DNA from: Diprion similis
Lineage: Eukaryota > Arthropoda > Insecta > Hymenoptera > Diprionidae
Length of the DNA: 64,000 nucleotides
Direction of reading: 5' to 3'
NCBI RefSeq assembly: GCF_021155765.1
Contig: NC_060112.1
Location: forward strand, 8,494,001 to 8,558,000
Below the pieces are notes generated by a model, which ran no database searches, had not been told where the DNA came from, and saw only the letters and a list, made by a program, of their open reading frames with translations. Below are positions 52,729 to 64,000 of this stretch, piece after piece. Position 1 is the first letter of the stretch, and each line of letters opens with the position of its first letter. Both the position numbers and the translations under genes were made by a program.

Positions 52729-53580
52729 CCCTTGCAGTTAAAATCTGTTATTTCACTAATTTGACAACTAATGAATCTAACAGCAAACAATCCCAACATT
52801 ATTTCTTCAATTATCCTGACTGAACTTTACTTCTCACGATTCTTGACTCAACTATGTGAATTATTGACTCTAAGGGATTGCTGAAATCAATACGATCGTA
52901 ACATAGACTGTTATACAGGGGAGAAAAAATCTCCAATAATCAGCAATACACAAACGATTGTCATCCGTGACCCCCAGGTTTTTCATAATTTTTCTACGAA
53001 TTTTATCGCAGAATATTATTTATTTTTCTTCAAAACATCTCGAACACAGAAAAGATTCACAATTGTTTCTTCGAATTATCTGTTCCAGTCTTTTTCTGCT
53101 ACAATTAATTTCACTTTCGTCACGCCACTCTTAATGTGAAACCTTCTTTATCACCGGTGACAGCGTTTCCTAATCATGGGGTTGCTCTTATATTTGAAAG
53201 ACAATATTTCACACGTAAAAAGCGTAGATAGTAATGGCAGCATTAGATTCAAAATGCGTTGTGAGGCAATAAATTTATAGGCCTTGTCACTACTACTGAA
53301 TATTCTGAATCGGTCTAGGAAGCGCAACATTTGATTGTTGCATGTGTTACCTAGTGTAGAAGGTGCAAAAAATTGTAGCAGCTGTAAAGAGACCTCAAAC
53401 GTAACTACTTAATTCCTCCGACCCATGTTATGTACAACCTTACTTTCCTTCTTTCTTATATATTTTCAGCACATAGTTCAAGCAGACGGAAATTTACTTG
53501 AACACGTTGTGTCAAGTTAGAAAACATTTAGTATGCAAATATTTATTAATTTATTGCAATAAATGCTTTGGAATAAAACA
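52729..53580 (+). other. HisRS 3' untranslated region with candidate poly(A) signals
   Basis: AATAAA occurs at 53268-53273, 53558-53563 and 53572-53577. None is close to the stop codon, so the 3' UTR is probably 0.5-0.85 kb long, or an unrecognised variant signal is used. No coding sequence seen. Confidence 0.4.
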
Positions 53581-55662
53581 AAATACTATAAATGGAAGTA
53601 TTGTCTATATTTCTGACACATTTCTTAAGTTTGACTGTTGTAGGATTTTTGGACTACGAATGTCACAGAAATAACGCAACTTGGGAAGTTGAAGTAACCT
53701 CTTTGAACCGAAATATCCTTTTCTAAGTGTATCAGTAGTAAGCTTGTACGTAAAAAAGTTTAGTTAAATTAAAATCAATACCAAAAATGGTGTGAATAAA
53801 TCTCCCACAAATTTAAATAAAAAATTCAATCAATATACATGAAAAAATATTTTTTAGTTTTACTGATGCACTACGAAAAACGTATACCAATTTTCCTGCC
53901 AAATAATCCAACTTCAATATTCTCGAGGAACTTCTCTTTCATGAACATTTCAAATTCAATACGAAAACCCGTGTGGTTCGAAAATTCCCTGGAATACATG
54001 GAATGAATGACTGATGTTTTTAAAAACTCTGCAATGATCTTGAAATTTTTCTGTGATTATTTTATAAAGCATCTAATTTTTAAGAATTGTCGTCTACAAA
54101 CCTTGAACTTTTCCATAGAATCTCTGATTCTATAAGTTACTAAACTCTATTTAAACTTCATATTGATAGAGGGCAGTGACACATGGTTCATTTAGTTTTT
54201 TTCGATAGAGCAGAATCTAGGATCTGGTTTACGTAGATACAAATAACGAGAGTGTACGATAATGCCCACGCAACGGTTACTGTGTAATATTAGGGGCCAT
54301 TCTTTAATTACATAAGGACGATTTTAGACATTTTAATCCCCCTTACCCTCATGTAAGAACACAAGATTTCTTGGACTCCCCTTCCCACTTCTCACATAAT
54401 ATTTTACCTATAGTTTTCATTTATAAGCTTCACAGTGTGCAAATATGAATACATTAACGATTTTAAAAACTTATTGTGAAATAAATTTTTTTACAATAAC
54501 AATAAACAAATGAAATTGTATATTAAAAACGAGAAAATACATCTCATAGTTTGTGGAACGTCTAAATAGGAATTTTAGTAGTTTTTGAAACTGCCCTTTA
54601 ATTTTTTATGCGATTTTTGTGTCCTGAGACATTGCTGTAGGGACATTTTGTCTCTATGGAAAATGTCTATTATGCACATTCCGAATTGTAAAATATTACG
54701 TAAGAATGACTTTTACCCACCTCCCCCGAGATAAGGTCATGTCTAGATTTTTTAAACCCCCCTTCTCCCTTGAGACCCTTACTTAATTAAAATGGCCGCT
54801 AAGTGTTTAAAAAATATTTCAAGTACGTGTCAAACATAGAAAAACGTAAAATATTTCAAAACCAAGGACCAATCTATCTGCCCAATTTGTTTTCTCAACA
54901 ATGAAGTTCATAGTTAGGTACGTGTATTAGTTATTTACACATTTCGACTCAATTATTGACCCTTTTATTTTCCAAAATTATCAACTGATTGCACAAATTC
55001 TGAATTCCAGGACGACTAAAACCAATTGCTACAGGATTAGTCATTACGAATTTATTTTTTGGTAATTTTAGAACTAAGGAACAAACAGATACATCCAAAA
55101 AAGGTCAATAATTAGGATAGGGTCAATAATTGGTGCACTTCCCTTATTACAATGCATAACTGCGATCAAAATAATTCCATGCGTTGTAGTAAAGGTGTAA
55201 GTCTGTTATTCTTTGCCTGCACGTGCACCGCCATTCATCCAAACTTTACATAACACTCATGCTATTTTTGAGCAATGATTTTCGAAGTTTATAACACGAT
55301 GGTTACGAAAAAGGAAATTTCTTCCTTATAAAGAGAACGTGGACACTCTTCAGTGCTCGATTTTGGTGAGGTAAGTTTGAACACATGCTATTGATGCGGG
55401 AAAGTTCGTCGATATCCAACGATTATACGTTTGAAAGACACTAGTATCACCTTCATTTTCAAGTTGGAAATTTGAGAAGTGGTCTATGAATATGAAACAT
55501 GCGCACAAACAAAGAGTATCTTGTCCAGCGGACTAGACCATCATACCTATTATTTGTTTTTGGAGTAGCTGAATCCGAATCCGGTGTTAGGATTACTCAG
55601 TCACCCCGAGATTTTTTCTCAAGGTTGAAATTCTTCTGTATTCCACTGGGATGTCAGGAACA
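53581..55662. other. Intergenic DNA between HisRS and the satellite array
   Basis: No gene recognised. It contains the inverted-repeat element at 54290-54802. The rest is AT-rich unique-looking sequence up to an abrupt junction with the satellite. Confidence 0.6.
54290..54802. mobile_element. Non-autonomous DNA transposon remnant, 513 bp
   Basis: The left end begins TTAGGGGCCATTCTTTAATT; the right end, reverse-complemented, begins TTAGCGGCCATTTTAATTAA. Both are followed by C-rich/TACGTAAG-type subterminal sequence. The flanking octamers are GTGTAATA (54282-54289) and GTGTTTAA (54803-54810), matching at 6 of 8, consistent with an aged 8-bp target-site duplication as made by hAT- or P-type elements. 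There is no open frame of note. Confidence 0.65.
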
Positions 55663-56424
55663 TCGATTCGAAGACCAGTAATTTTCGGCTCCAAAAATCG
55701 CGAAAAAAGCAAGGCTAACCCCTTTGGATATTTGACGAAAATTTCGACGACTTTGAAAAGTGCTGCAATTAAATTTTGAGGGCGCTATTCCGACGTAATT
55801 TTGCGAGAGAAATCGATTGAGCGCAGTCCCGATACGCTGCGAGCAACGGATCAAAAGTTACAGCCAAAAAACTGCAGATTTCCATCGTCATTTCTCTGCT
55901 GTTGGTCCTACGCTTTTTTTAATGTGTTTTTTGAGTTCCTGGGGTTCCAATTAGCCAAAAAACGGTCATACAAAACAATTCGGAGACCAGAAATTTTCGG
56001 CTCCAATAATCGCAAAAAAAGCAAGGCTAACCCCTTTGGATTTTTGACGAAAATTTCGACGACTTTGAAAAGTGCTGTAATTAATTTTTAAGTGCGCTAT
56101 TCCGACGTAATTTTGCGAGAGAAATCGATTGAGCGCAGTCCCAATACGCTGCGAGCAACGGATCAAAAGTTACAGCCGAAAAACTGCAGATTTCCATCGT
56201 CGTTTCTCTGCTGTTGGTCCTACGCTTTTTTTAATGTGTTTTTTGAGTTCCTGGAGTTCCAATTAGCCAAAAAACGGTCATACAAAACAATTCAGAGACC
56301 AGAAATTTTCGGCTCCAAAAATCGAACAAAAAGCAAGGCTAACCCCTTTGGATTTTTGACGAAAATTTCGACGACTTTGAAAAGTGCTGCAATTAATTTT
56401 TGAGGGCGCTATTCCGACGTAATT

Positions 56425-58608
56425 TTGCGAGAGAAATCGATTGAGCGCAGTCCCAATACGCTGCGAGCAACGGATCAAAAGTTACAGCCAAAAAACTGCA
56501 GATTTCCATCGCCGTTTCTCTGCTGTTGGTCCTACGCTTTTTTTAATGTGTTTTTTGAGTTCCTGGGGTCCCAATTAGCCAGGAAACGGTCATACAAAAC
56601 AATTCAGAGACCAGAAATTTTCGGCTCCAAAAATCGCAAAAAAAGCAAGGCTAACCCCTTTGGATTTTTGACGAAGATTTCGACGACTTTGAAAAGTGCT
56701 GCAATTAATTTTTGAGAGCGCTATTCCGACGTAATTTTAAGAGAGAAATCGATTGAGCGCAGTCCCAATACGCTGCGAGCAACGGATCAAAAGTTACAGC
56801 CAAAAAACTGCAGATTTCCATCGCCGTTTCTCTGCTGTTGGTCCTACGCTTTTTTCAATGTGTTTTTTGAGTTCCTGGGGTTCCAATTAGCCAGAAAACG
56901 GTCATACAAAACAATTCAGAGACCAGAAATTTTCGGCTCCAAAAATCGCAAAAAAAGCAAGGCTAACCCCTTTGGATTTTTAACGAAAATTTCGACGACT
57001 TTGAAAAGTGCTGTAATTAATTTTTAAGGGCGCTATTCCGACGTAATTTTGCGAGAGAAATCGATTGAGCGCAGTCCCAATACGCTGCGAGCAACGGATC
57101 AAAAGTTACAGCCGAAGAACTGCAGATTTCCATCGTCGTTTCTCTGCTGTTGGTCCTACGCTTTTTTTAATGTGTTTTTTGAGTTCCTGGGGTTCCAATT
57201 AGCCAAGAAACGGTCATACAAAACAATTCGGAGACCAGAAATTTTCGGCTCCAAAAATCGCAAAAAAAGCAAGGCTAACCCCTTTGGATTTTGACGAAAA
57301 TTTCGACGACTTTGAAAAGTGCTGCAATTAATTTTTGAGGGCGCTATTCCGACGTAATTTTGCGAGAGAAATCGATTGAGCGCAGTCCCAATACGCTGCG
57401 AGCAACGGATCAAAAGTTACAGCCAAAAAACTGCAGATTTCCATCGTCGTTTCTCTGCTGTTGGTCCTCCGCTTTTTTTAATGTGTTTTTTGAGTTCCTG
57501 GGGTTCCAATTAGCCAAGAAACGGTCATACAAAACAATTCGGAGACCAGAAATTTTCGGCTCCAAAAATCGCAAAAAAAGCAAGGCTAACCCCTTTGGAT
57601 TTTTGACGAAAATTTCGACGACTTTGAAAAGTGCTGTAATTAATTTTTAAGGGCGCTATTCCGACGTAATTTTGCGAGAGAAATCGATTAAGCGCAGTCC
57701 CAATACGCTGCGAGCAACGGATCAAAAGTTACAGCCGAAAAACTGCAGATTTCCATCGTCGTTTCTCTGCTGTTGGTCCTACGCTTTTTTTAATGTGTTT
57801 TTTGAGTTCCTGGAGTTTCAATTAGCCAAAAAACGGTCATACAAAACAATTCAGAGACCAGAAATTTTCGGCTCCAAAAATCGCAAAAAAAAGCAAGGCT
57901 AACCCCTTTGGATTTTTGACGAAAATTTCGACGACTTTGAAAAGTGCTGCAATTAATTTTTGAGGGCGCTATTCCGACGTAATTTTGCGAGAGAAATCGA
58001 TTGAGCGCAGTCCCAATACGCTCTGCGCAACGGATCAAAAGTTACAGCCAAAAAACTGCAGATTTCCATCGCCGTTTCTCTGCTGTTGGTCCTACGCTTT
58101 CTTTAATGTGTTTATTGAGTTCCTGGGGTCCCAATTAGCCAGGAAACGGTCATACAAAACAATTCAGAGACCAGAAGTTTTCGGCTCCAAAAATCGCAAA
58201 AAAAGCAAGGCTAACCCCTTTGGATTTTGACGAAAATTTCGACGACTTTGAAAAGTGCTGTAATTAATTTTTAAGGGCGCTATTCCGACGTAATTTTGCG
58301 AGAGAAACCGATTGAGCGCAGTCCCAATACGCTGCGAGCAACGGATCAAAAGTTACAGCCGAAAAACTGCAGATTTCCATCGTCGTTTCTCTGCTGTTGG
58401 TCCTACGCTTTTTTTAATGTGTTTTTTGAGTTCCTGGGGTTCCAATTAGCCAAAAAACGGTCATACAAAACAATTCAGAGACCAGAAATTTTCGGCTCCA
58501 AAAATCGCAAAAAAAAGCAAGGCTAACCCCTTTGGATTTTTGACGAAAATTTCGACGACTTTGAAAAGAGCTGCAATTAATTTTTGAGGGCGCTATTCCG
58601 ACGTAATT
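56425..58608. repeat. Higher-order repeat unit 1 (seven monomers, A-G)
   Basis: Seven distinguishable monomers: A (GGGGTCCCAATTAGCCAGG, GACGAAGATTT), B (TTAAGAGAG, TTTTTTCAATG), C (GCCGAAGAACTG), D (GGTCCTCCGC), E (GATTAAGCGC, CTGGAGTTTCAA), F (CGCTCTGCGCAACG, TGTTTATTGAG) and G (GAGAAACCGATT). Length 2184 bases. Confidence 0.9.
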
Positions 58609-60793
58609 TTGCGAGAGAAATCGATTGAGCGCAGTCCCAATACGCTGCGAGCAACGGATCAAAAGTTACAGCCAAAAAACTGCAGATTTCCATCGCCGTT
58701 TCTCTGCTGTTGGTCCTACGCTTTTTTTAATGTGTTTTTTGAGTTCCTGGGGTCCCAATTAGCCAGGAAACGGTCATACAAAACAATTCAGAGACCAGAA
58801 ATTTTCGGCTCCAAAAATCGCAAAAAAAGCAAGGCTAACCCCTTTGGATTTTTGACGAAGATTTCGACGACTTTGAAAAGTGCTGCAATTAATTTTTGAG
58901 AGCGCTATTCCGACGTAATTTTAAGAGAGAAATCGATTGAGCGCAGTCCCAATACGCTGCGAGCAACGGATCAAAAGTTACAGCCAAAAAACTGCAGATT
59001 TCCATCGCCGTTTCTCTGCTGTTGGTCCTACGCTTTTTTCAATGTGTTTTTTGAGTTCCTGGGGTTCCAATTAGCCAGAAAACGGTCATACAAAACAATT
59101 CAGAGACCAGAAATTTTCGGCTCCAAAAATCGCAAAAAAAGCAAGGCTAACCCCTTTGGATTTTTAACGAAAATTTCGACGACTTTGAAAAGTGCTGTAA
59201 TTAATTTTTAAGGGCGCTATTCCGACGTAATTTTGCGAGAGAAATCGATTGAGCGCAGTCCCAATACGCTGCGAGCAACGGATCAAAAGTTACAGCCGAA
59301 GAACTGCAGATTTCCATCGTCGTTTCTCTGCTGTTGGTCCTACGCTTTTTTTAATGTGTTTTTTGAGTTCCTGGGGTTCCAATTAGCCAAGAAACGGTCA
59401 TACAAAACAATTCGGAGACCAGAAATTTTCGGCTCCAAAAATCGCAAAAAAAGCAAGGCTAACCCCTTTGGATTTTTGACGAAAATTTCGACGACTTTGA
59501 AAAGTGCTGCAATTAATTTTTGAGGGCGCTATTCCGACGTAATTTTGCGAGAGAAATCGATTGAGCGCAGTCCCAATACGCTGCGAGCAACGGATCAAAA
59601 GTTACAGCCAAAAAACTGCAGATTTCCATCGTCGTTTCTCTGCTGTTGGTCCTCCGCTTTTTTTAATGTGTTTTTTGAGTTCCTGGGGTTCCAATTAGCC
59701 AAGAAACGGTCATACAAAACAATTCGGAGACCAGAAATTTTCGGCTCCAAAAATCGCAAAAAAAGCAAGGCTAACCCCTTTGGATTTTTGACGAAAATTT
59801 CGACGACTTTGAAAAGTGCTGTAATTAATTTTTAAGGGCGCTATTCCGACGTAATTTTGCGAGAGAAATCGATTAAGCGCAGTCCCAATACGCTGCGAGC
59901 AACGGATCAAAAGTTACAGCCGAAAAACTGCAGATTTCCATCGTCGTTTCTCTGCTGTTGGTCCTACGCTTTTTTTAATGTGTTTTTTGAGTTCCTGGAG
60001 TTTCAATTAGCCAAAAAACGGTCATACAAAACAATTCAGAGACCAGAAATTTTCGGCTCCAAAAATCGCAAAAAAAAGCAAGGCTAACCCCTTTGGATTT
60101 TTGACGAAAATTTCGACGACTTTGAAAAGTGCTGCAATTAATTTTTGAGGGCGCTATTCCGACGTAATTTTGCGAGAGAAATCGATTGAGCGCAGTCCCA
60201 ATACGCTCTGCGCAACGGATCAAAAGTTACAGCCAAAAAACTGCAGATTTCCATCGCCGTTTCTCTGCTGTTGGTCCTACGCTTTCTTTAATGTGTTTAT
60301 TGAGTTCCTGGGGTCCCAATTAGCCAGGAAACGGTCATACAAAACAATTCAGAGACCAGAAATTTTCGGCTCCAAAAATCGCAAAAAAAGCAAGGCTAAC
60401 CCCTTTGGATTTTGACGAAAATTTCGACGACTTTGAAAAGTGCTGTAATTAATTTGTAAGGGCGCTATTCCGACGTAATTTTGCGAGAGAAACCGATTGA
60501 GCGCAGTCCCAATACGCTGCGAGCAACGGATCAAAAGTTACAGCCGAAAAACTGCAGATTTCCATCGTCGTTTCTCTGCTGTTGGTCCTACGCTTTTTTT
60601 AATGTGTTTTTTGAGTTCCTGGGGTTCCAATTAGCCAAAAAACGGTCATACAAAACAATTCAGAGACCAGAAATTTTCGGCTCCAAAAATCGCAAAAAAA
60701 AGCAAGGCTAACCCCTTTGGATTTTTGACGAAAATTTCGACGACTTTGAAAAGAGCTGCAATTAATTTTTGAGGGCGCTATTCCGACGTAATT
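58609..60793. repeat. Higher-order repeat unit 2 (A-G)
   Basis: The same seven diagnostic variants recur in the same order, 2185 bases long. I noticed only three differences from unit 1: a T-run length change in C, GAAGTTTTCGG versus GAAATTTTCGG in F, and AATTTTTAAGG versus AATTTGTAAGG at the end of F. Confidence 0.9.
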
Positions 60794-62041
60794 TTGCGAG
60801 AGAAATCGATTGAGCGCAGTCCCAATACGCTGCGAGCAACGGATCAAAAGTTACAGCCAAAAAACTGCAGATTTCCATCGCCGTTTCTCTGCTGTTGGTC
60901 CTACGCTTTTTTTAATGTGTTTTTTGAGTTCCTGGGGTCCCAATTAGCCAGGAAACGGTCATACAAAACAATTCAGAAACCAGAAATTTTCGGCTCCAAA
61001 AATCGCAAAAAAAGCAAGGCTAACCCCTTTGGATTTTTGACGAAAATTTCGACGACTTTGAAAAGTGCTGCAATTAATTTTTGAGGGCGCTATTCCGACG
61101 TAATTTTGAGAGAGAAATCGATTGAGCGCAGTCCCAATACGCTGCGAGCAACGGATCAAAAGTTACAGCCAAAAAACTGCAGATTTCCATCGCCGTTTCT
61201 CTGCTGTTGGTCCTACGCTTTTTTCAATGTGTTTTTTGAGTTCCTGGGGTTCCAATTAGCCAGAAAACGGTCATACAAAACAATTCAGAGACCAGAAATT
61301 TTCGGCTCCAAAAATCGCAAAAAAAGCAAGGCTAACCCCTTTGGATTTTTAACGAAAATTTTGACGACTTTGAAAAGTGCTGTAATTAATTTTTAAGGGC
61401 GCCATTCCGACGTAATTTTGCGAGAGAAATCGATTGAGCGCAGTCCCAATACGCTGCGAGCAACGGATCAAAAGTTACAGCCAAAAAACTGCAGATTTCC
61501 ATCGTCGTTTCTCTGCTGTTGGTCCTACGCTTTTTTTAATGTGTTTTTTGAGTTCCTGGGGTTCCAATTAGCCAAAAAACGGTCATACAAAACAATTCAG
61601 AGACCAGAAATTTTCGGCTCCAAAAATCGAACAAAAAGCAAGGCTAACCCCTTTGGATTTTTGACGAAAATTTCGACGACTTTGAAGAGTGCTGCAATTA
61701 ATTTTTGAGGGCGCTATTCCGACGTAATTTTGCGAGAGAAATCGATTGAGCGAAGTCCCAATACGCTGCGAGCAACGGATCAAAAGTTACAGCCAAAAAA
61801 CTGCAGATTTCCATCGTCGTTTCTCTGCTGTTGGTCCTACGCTTTTTTTAATGTGTTTTTCGAGTTTCTGGGGTTCCAATTAGCCAAGAAACGGTCATAC
61901 AAAACAATTCGGAGACCAGAAATTTTCGGCTCCGCAAATCGCAAAAAAAGCAAGGCTAACCCCTTTGGATTTTTGAAGAAAATTTCGACGACTTTGAAAA
62001 GTGCTGCAATTAATTTTTGAGGGCGCTATTCCGACGTAATT
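60794..62041. repeat. Irregular four-monomer block interrupting the higher-order repeat
   Basis: The first two monomers (60794, 61106) resemble A and B but carry their own variants (CAGAAACCAG; TTGAGAGAG; TTTTGACGACT). The third (61418) carries AAATCGAACAAAAAGC, otherwise seen only in the monomer at 56113 near the array edge. The fourth (61730) is distinct (GGCTCCGCAAATCGC, TTTTGAAGAAAATT). Monomers C-G are missing here. Confidence 0.8.
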
Positions 62042-64000
62042 TTGCGAGAGAAATCGATTGAGCGCAGTCCCAATACGCTGCGAGCAACGGATCAAAAGTT
62101 ACAGCCGAAAAACTGCAGATTTCCATCGTCGTTTCTCTGCTGTTGGTCCTACGCTTTTTTTAATGTGTTTTTTGAGTTCCTGGGGTCCCAATTAGCCAGG
62201 AAACGGTCATACAAAACAATTCAGAGACCAGAAATTTTCGGCTCCAAAAATCGCAAAAAAAGCAAGGCTAACCCCTTTGGATTTTTGACGAAGATTTCGA
62301 CGACTTTGAAAAGTGCTGCAATTAATTTTTGAGAGCGCTATTCCGACGTAATTTTAAGAGAGAAATCGATTGAGCGCAGTCCCAATACGCTGCGAGCAAC
62401 GGATCAAAAGTTACAGCCAAAAAACTGCAGATTTCCATCGCCGTTTCTCTGCTGTTGGTCCTACGCTTTTTTCAATGTGTTTTTTGAGTTCCTGGGGTTC
62501 CAATTAGCCAGAAAACGGTCATACAAAACAATTCAGAGACCAGAAATTTTCGGCTCCAAAAATCGAAAAAAAAGCAAGGCTAACCCCTTTGGATTTTTAA
62601 CGAAAATTTCGACGACTTTGAAAAGTGCTGTAATTAATTTTTAAGGGCGCTATTCCGACGTAATTTTGCGAGAGAAATCGATTGAGCGCAGTCCCAATAC
62701 GCTGCGAGCAACGGATCAAAAGTTACAGCCGAAGAACTGCAGATTTCCATCGTCGTTTCTCTGCTGTTGGTCCTACGCTTTTTTTAATGTGTTTTTTGAG
62801 TTCCTGGGGTTCCAATTAGCCAAGAAACGGTCATACAAAACAATTCGGAGACCAGAAATTTTCGGCTCCAAAAATCGCAAAAAAAGCAAGGCTAACCCCT
62901 TTGGATTTTTGACGAAAATTTCGACGACTTTGAAAAGTGCTGCAATCAATTTTTGAGGGCACTATTCCGACGTAATTTTGCGAGAGAAATCCATTGAGCG
63001 CAGTCCCAATACGCTGCGAGCAACGGATCAAAAGTTACAGCCGAAAAACTGCAGATTTCCATCGTCGTTTCTCTGCTGTTGGTCCTCCGCGTTTTTTAAT
63101 GTGTTTTTTGAGTTCCTGGGGTTCCAATTAGCCAAGAAACGGTCATACAAAACAATTCGGAGACCAGAAATTTTCGGCTCCAAAAATCGCAAAAAAAGCA
63201 AGGCTAACCCCTTTGGATTTTTGACGAAAATTTCGACGACTTTGAAAAGTGCTGTAATTAATTTTTAAGGGCGCTATTCCGACGTAATTTTGCGAGAGAA
63301 ATCGATTAAGCGCAGTCCCAATACGCTGCGAGCAACGGATCAAAAGTTACAGCCGAAAAACTGCAGATTTCCATCGTCGTTTCTCTGCTGTTGGTCCTAC
63401 GCTTTTTTTAATGTGTTTTTTGAGTTCCTGGAGTTTCAAGTAGCCAAAAAACGGTCATACAAAACAATTCAGAGACCAGAAATTTTCGGCTCCAAAAATC
63501 GCAAAAAAAAGCAAGGCTAACCCCTTTGGATTTTTGACGAAAATTTCGACGACTTTGAAAAGTGCTGCAATTAATTTTTGAGGGCGCTATTCCGACGTAA
63601 TTTTGCGAGAGAAATCGATTGAGCGCAGTCCCAATACGCTCTGCGCAACGGATCAAAAGTTACAGCCAAAAAACTGCAGATTTCCATCGCCGTTTCTCTG
63701 CTGTTGGTCCTACGCTTTCTTTAATGTGTTTATTGAGTTCCTGGGGTCCCAATTAGCCAGGAAACGGTCATACAAAACAATTCAGAGACCAGAAATTTTC
63801 GGCTCCAAAAATCGCAAAAAAAGCAAGGCTAACCCCTTTGGATTTTGACGAAAATTTCGACGACTTTGAAAAGTGCTGTAATTAATTTTTAAGGGCGCTA
63901 TTCCGACGTAATTTTGCGAGAGAAACCGATTGAGCGCAGTCCCAATACGCTGCGAGCAACGGATCAAAAGTTACAGCCGAAAAACTGCAGATTTCCATCG
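62042..64000. repeat. Higher-order repeat unit 3 (A-G, truncated by the window edge)
   Basis: A, B, C, D, E, F and the start of G recur in order at 62042, 62354, 62666, 62978, 63290, 63603 and 63914. Its A monomer is a hybrid: the front half has GCCGAAAAACTG and CATCGTCG, not the A variants, while the back half has GGGGTCCCAATTAGCCAGG and GACGAAGATTT as in A. Confidence 0.85.

Larger units (their letters stand above)
55663..64000. repeat. Tandem satellite array, about 312-bp monomer, at least 26 copies, continues past the right edge
   Basis: Using the landmark TTGCGAGAGAAATCGATTGA (TTAAGAGAG or TTGAGAGAG in some copies), monomers begin at 55801, 56113, 56425, 56737, 57049, 57360, 57672, 57985, 58296, 58609, 58921, 59233, 59545, 59857, 60170, 60481, 60794, 61106, 61418, 61730, 62042, 62354, 62666, 62978, 63290, 63603 and 63914, preceded by a partial unit from about 55663. 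Spacing is 311-313 bases; the differences come from an A-run before GCAAGGC and a T-run in GGATTTTTGACG. Neighbouring monomers differ by a few percent. I see no internal dimer and no gene. Location on the chromosome is unknown. Confidence 0.97.

Noticed and set aside
55801..64000. Open frames of 60-100 codons in nearly every satellite monomer, on both strands
   Set aside because: They use non-ATG starts, recur because the monomer length is close to a multiple of three, overlap on both strands, and shift or shorten with single-base length changes. They are a by-product of the repeat, not genes.
55663..64000. Regular repeats as a CRISPR array
   Set aside because: Repeat units are about 312 bases, contiguous and without unique spacers. 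This is a eukaryotic satellite.
1..64000. tRNA, rRNA or other structural RNA genes
   Set aside because: A search by eye for tRNA B-box-like GGTTCGA sequence gave only isolated hits without a matching A box or cloverleaf.

Overview
This is nuclear DNA from an arthropod, almost certainly an insect and probably a hymenopteran. Genes are split by GT-AG introns, the non-coding DNA is AT-rich, and the three complete genes are closest to insect family members I know. I cannot name the species. All exon joins were worked out by hand from splice signals, reading phase and family similarity, and every join keeps the frame.

Layout. (1) 5-730, minus strand: the first two coding exons of a THAP-domain zinc-finger protein that runs off the left edge. 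(2) 1788-14665, plus strand: a complete 25-exon SET-binding factor gene (Sbf; MTMR5/MTMR13 family), about 2034 residues, with DENN, SBF2, GRAM, inactive myotubularin phosphatase, C1 and PH regions. The THAP gene and Sbf lie head to head across about 1 kb. (3) 14666-29539: about 15 kb without a recognisable gene, holding two small inverted-repeat elements and two weak candidates for 5' leader exons of the next gene. (4) 29540-45850, plus strand: a complete 7-exon two-pore-domain leak potassium channel of the Ork1 type, about 1279 residues, with an 8-kb first intron and a 2.4-kb last intron that contain inverted-repeat elements. (5) 47826-52728, plus strand: the histidyl-tRNA synthetase gene, with separate first exons for a cytosolic form (WHEP half-domain) and a mitochondrial form (targeting peptide). 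Between them lies an in-phase exon for an eEF1B-type GST-C domain with its own stop codon and poly(A) signal. (6) 52729-55662: 3' flank and intergenic DNA with a 513-bp inverted-repeat transposon remnant. (7) 55663 to the right edge: a tandem satellite of about 312-bp monomers, more than 26 copies, organised into a seven-monomer higher-order repeat of about 2185 bp.

The genes are unrelated housekeeping or signalling genes and do not form a pathway. The most interesting signals are the GST-C exon inside the histidyl-tRNA synthetase gene, which predicts a short WHEP-helix/GST-C protein, and the higher-order structure of the satellite with visible recombination joints.
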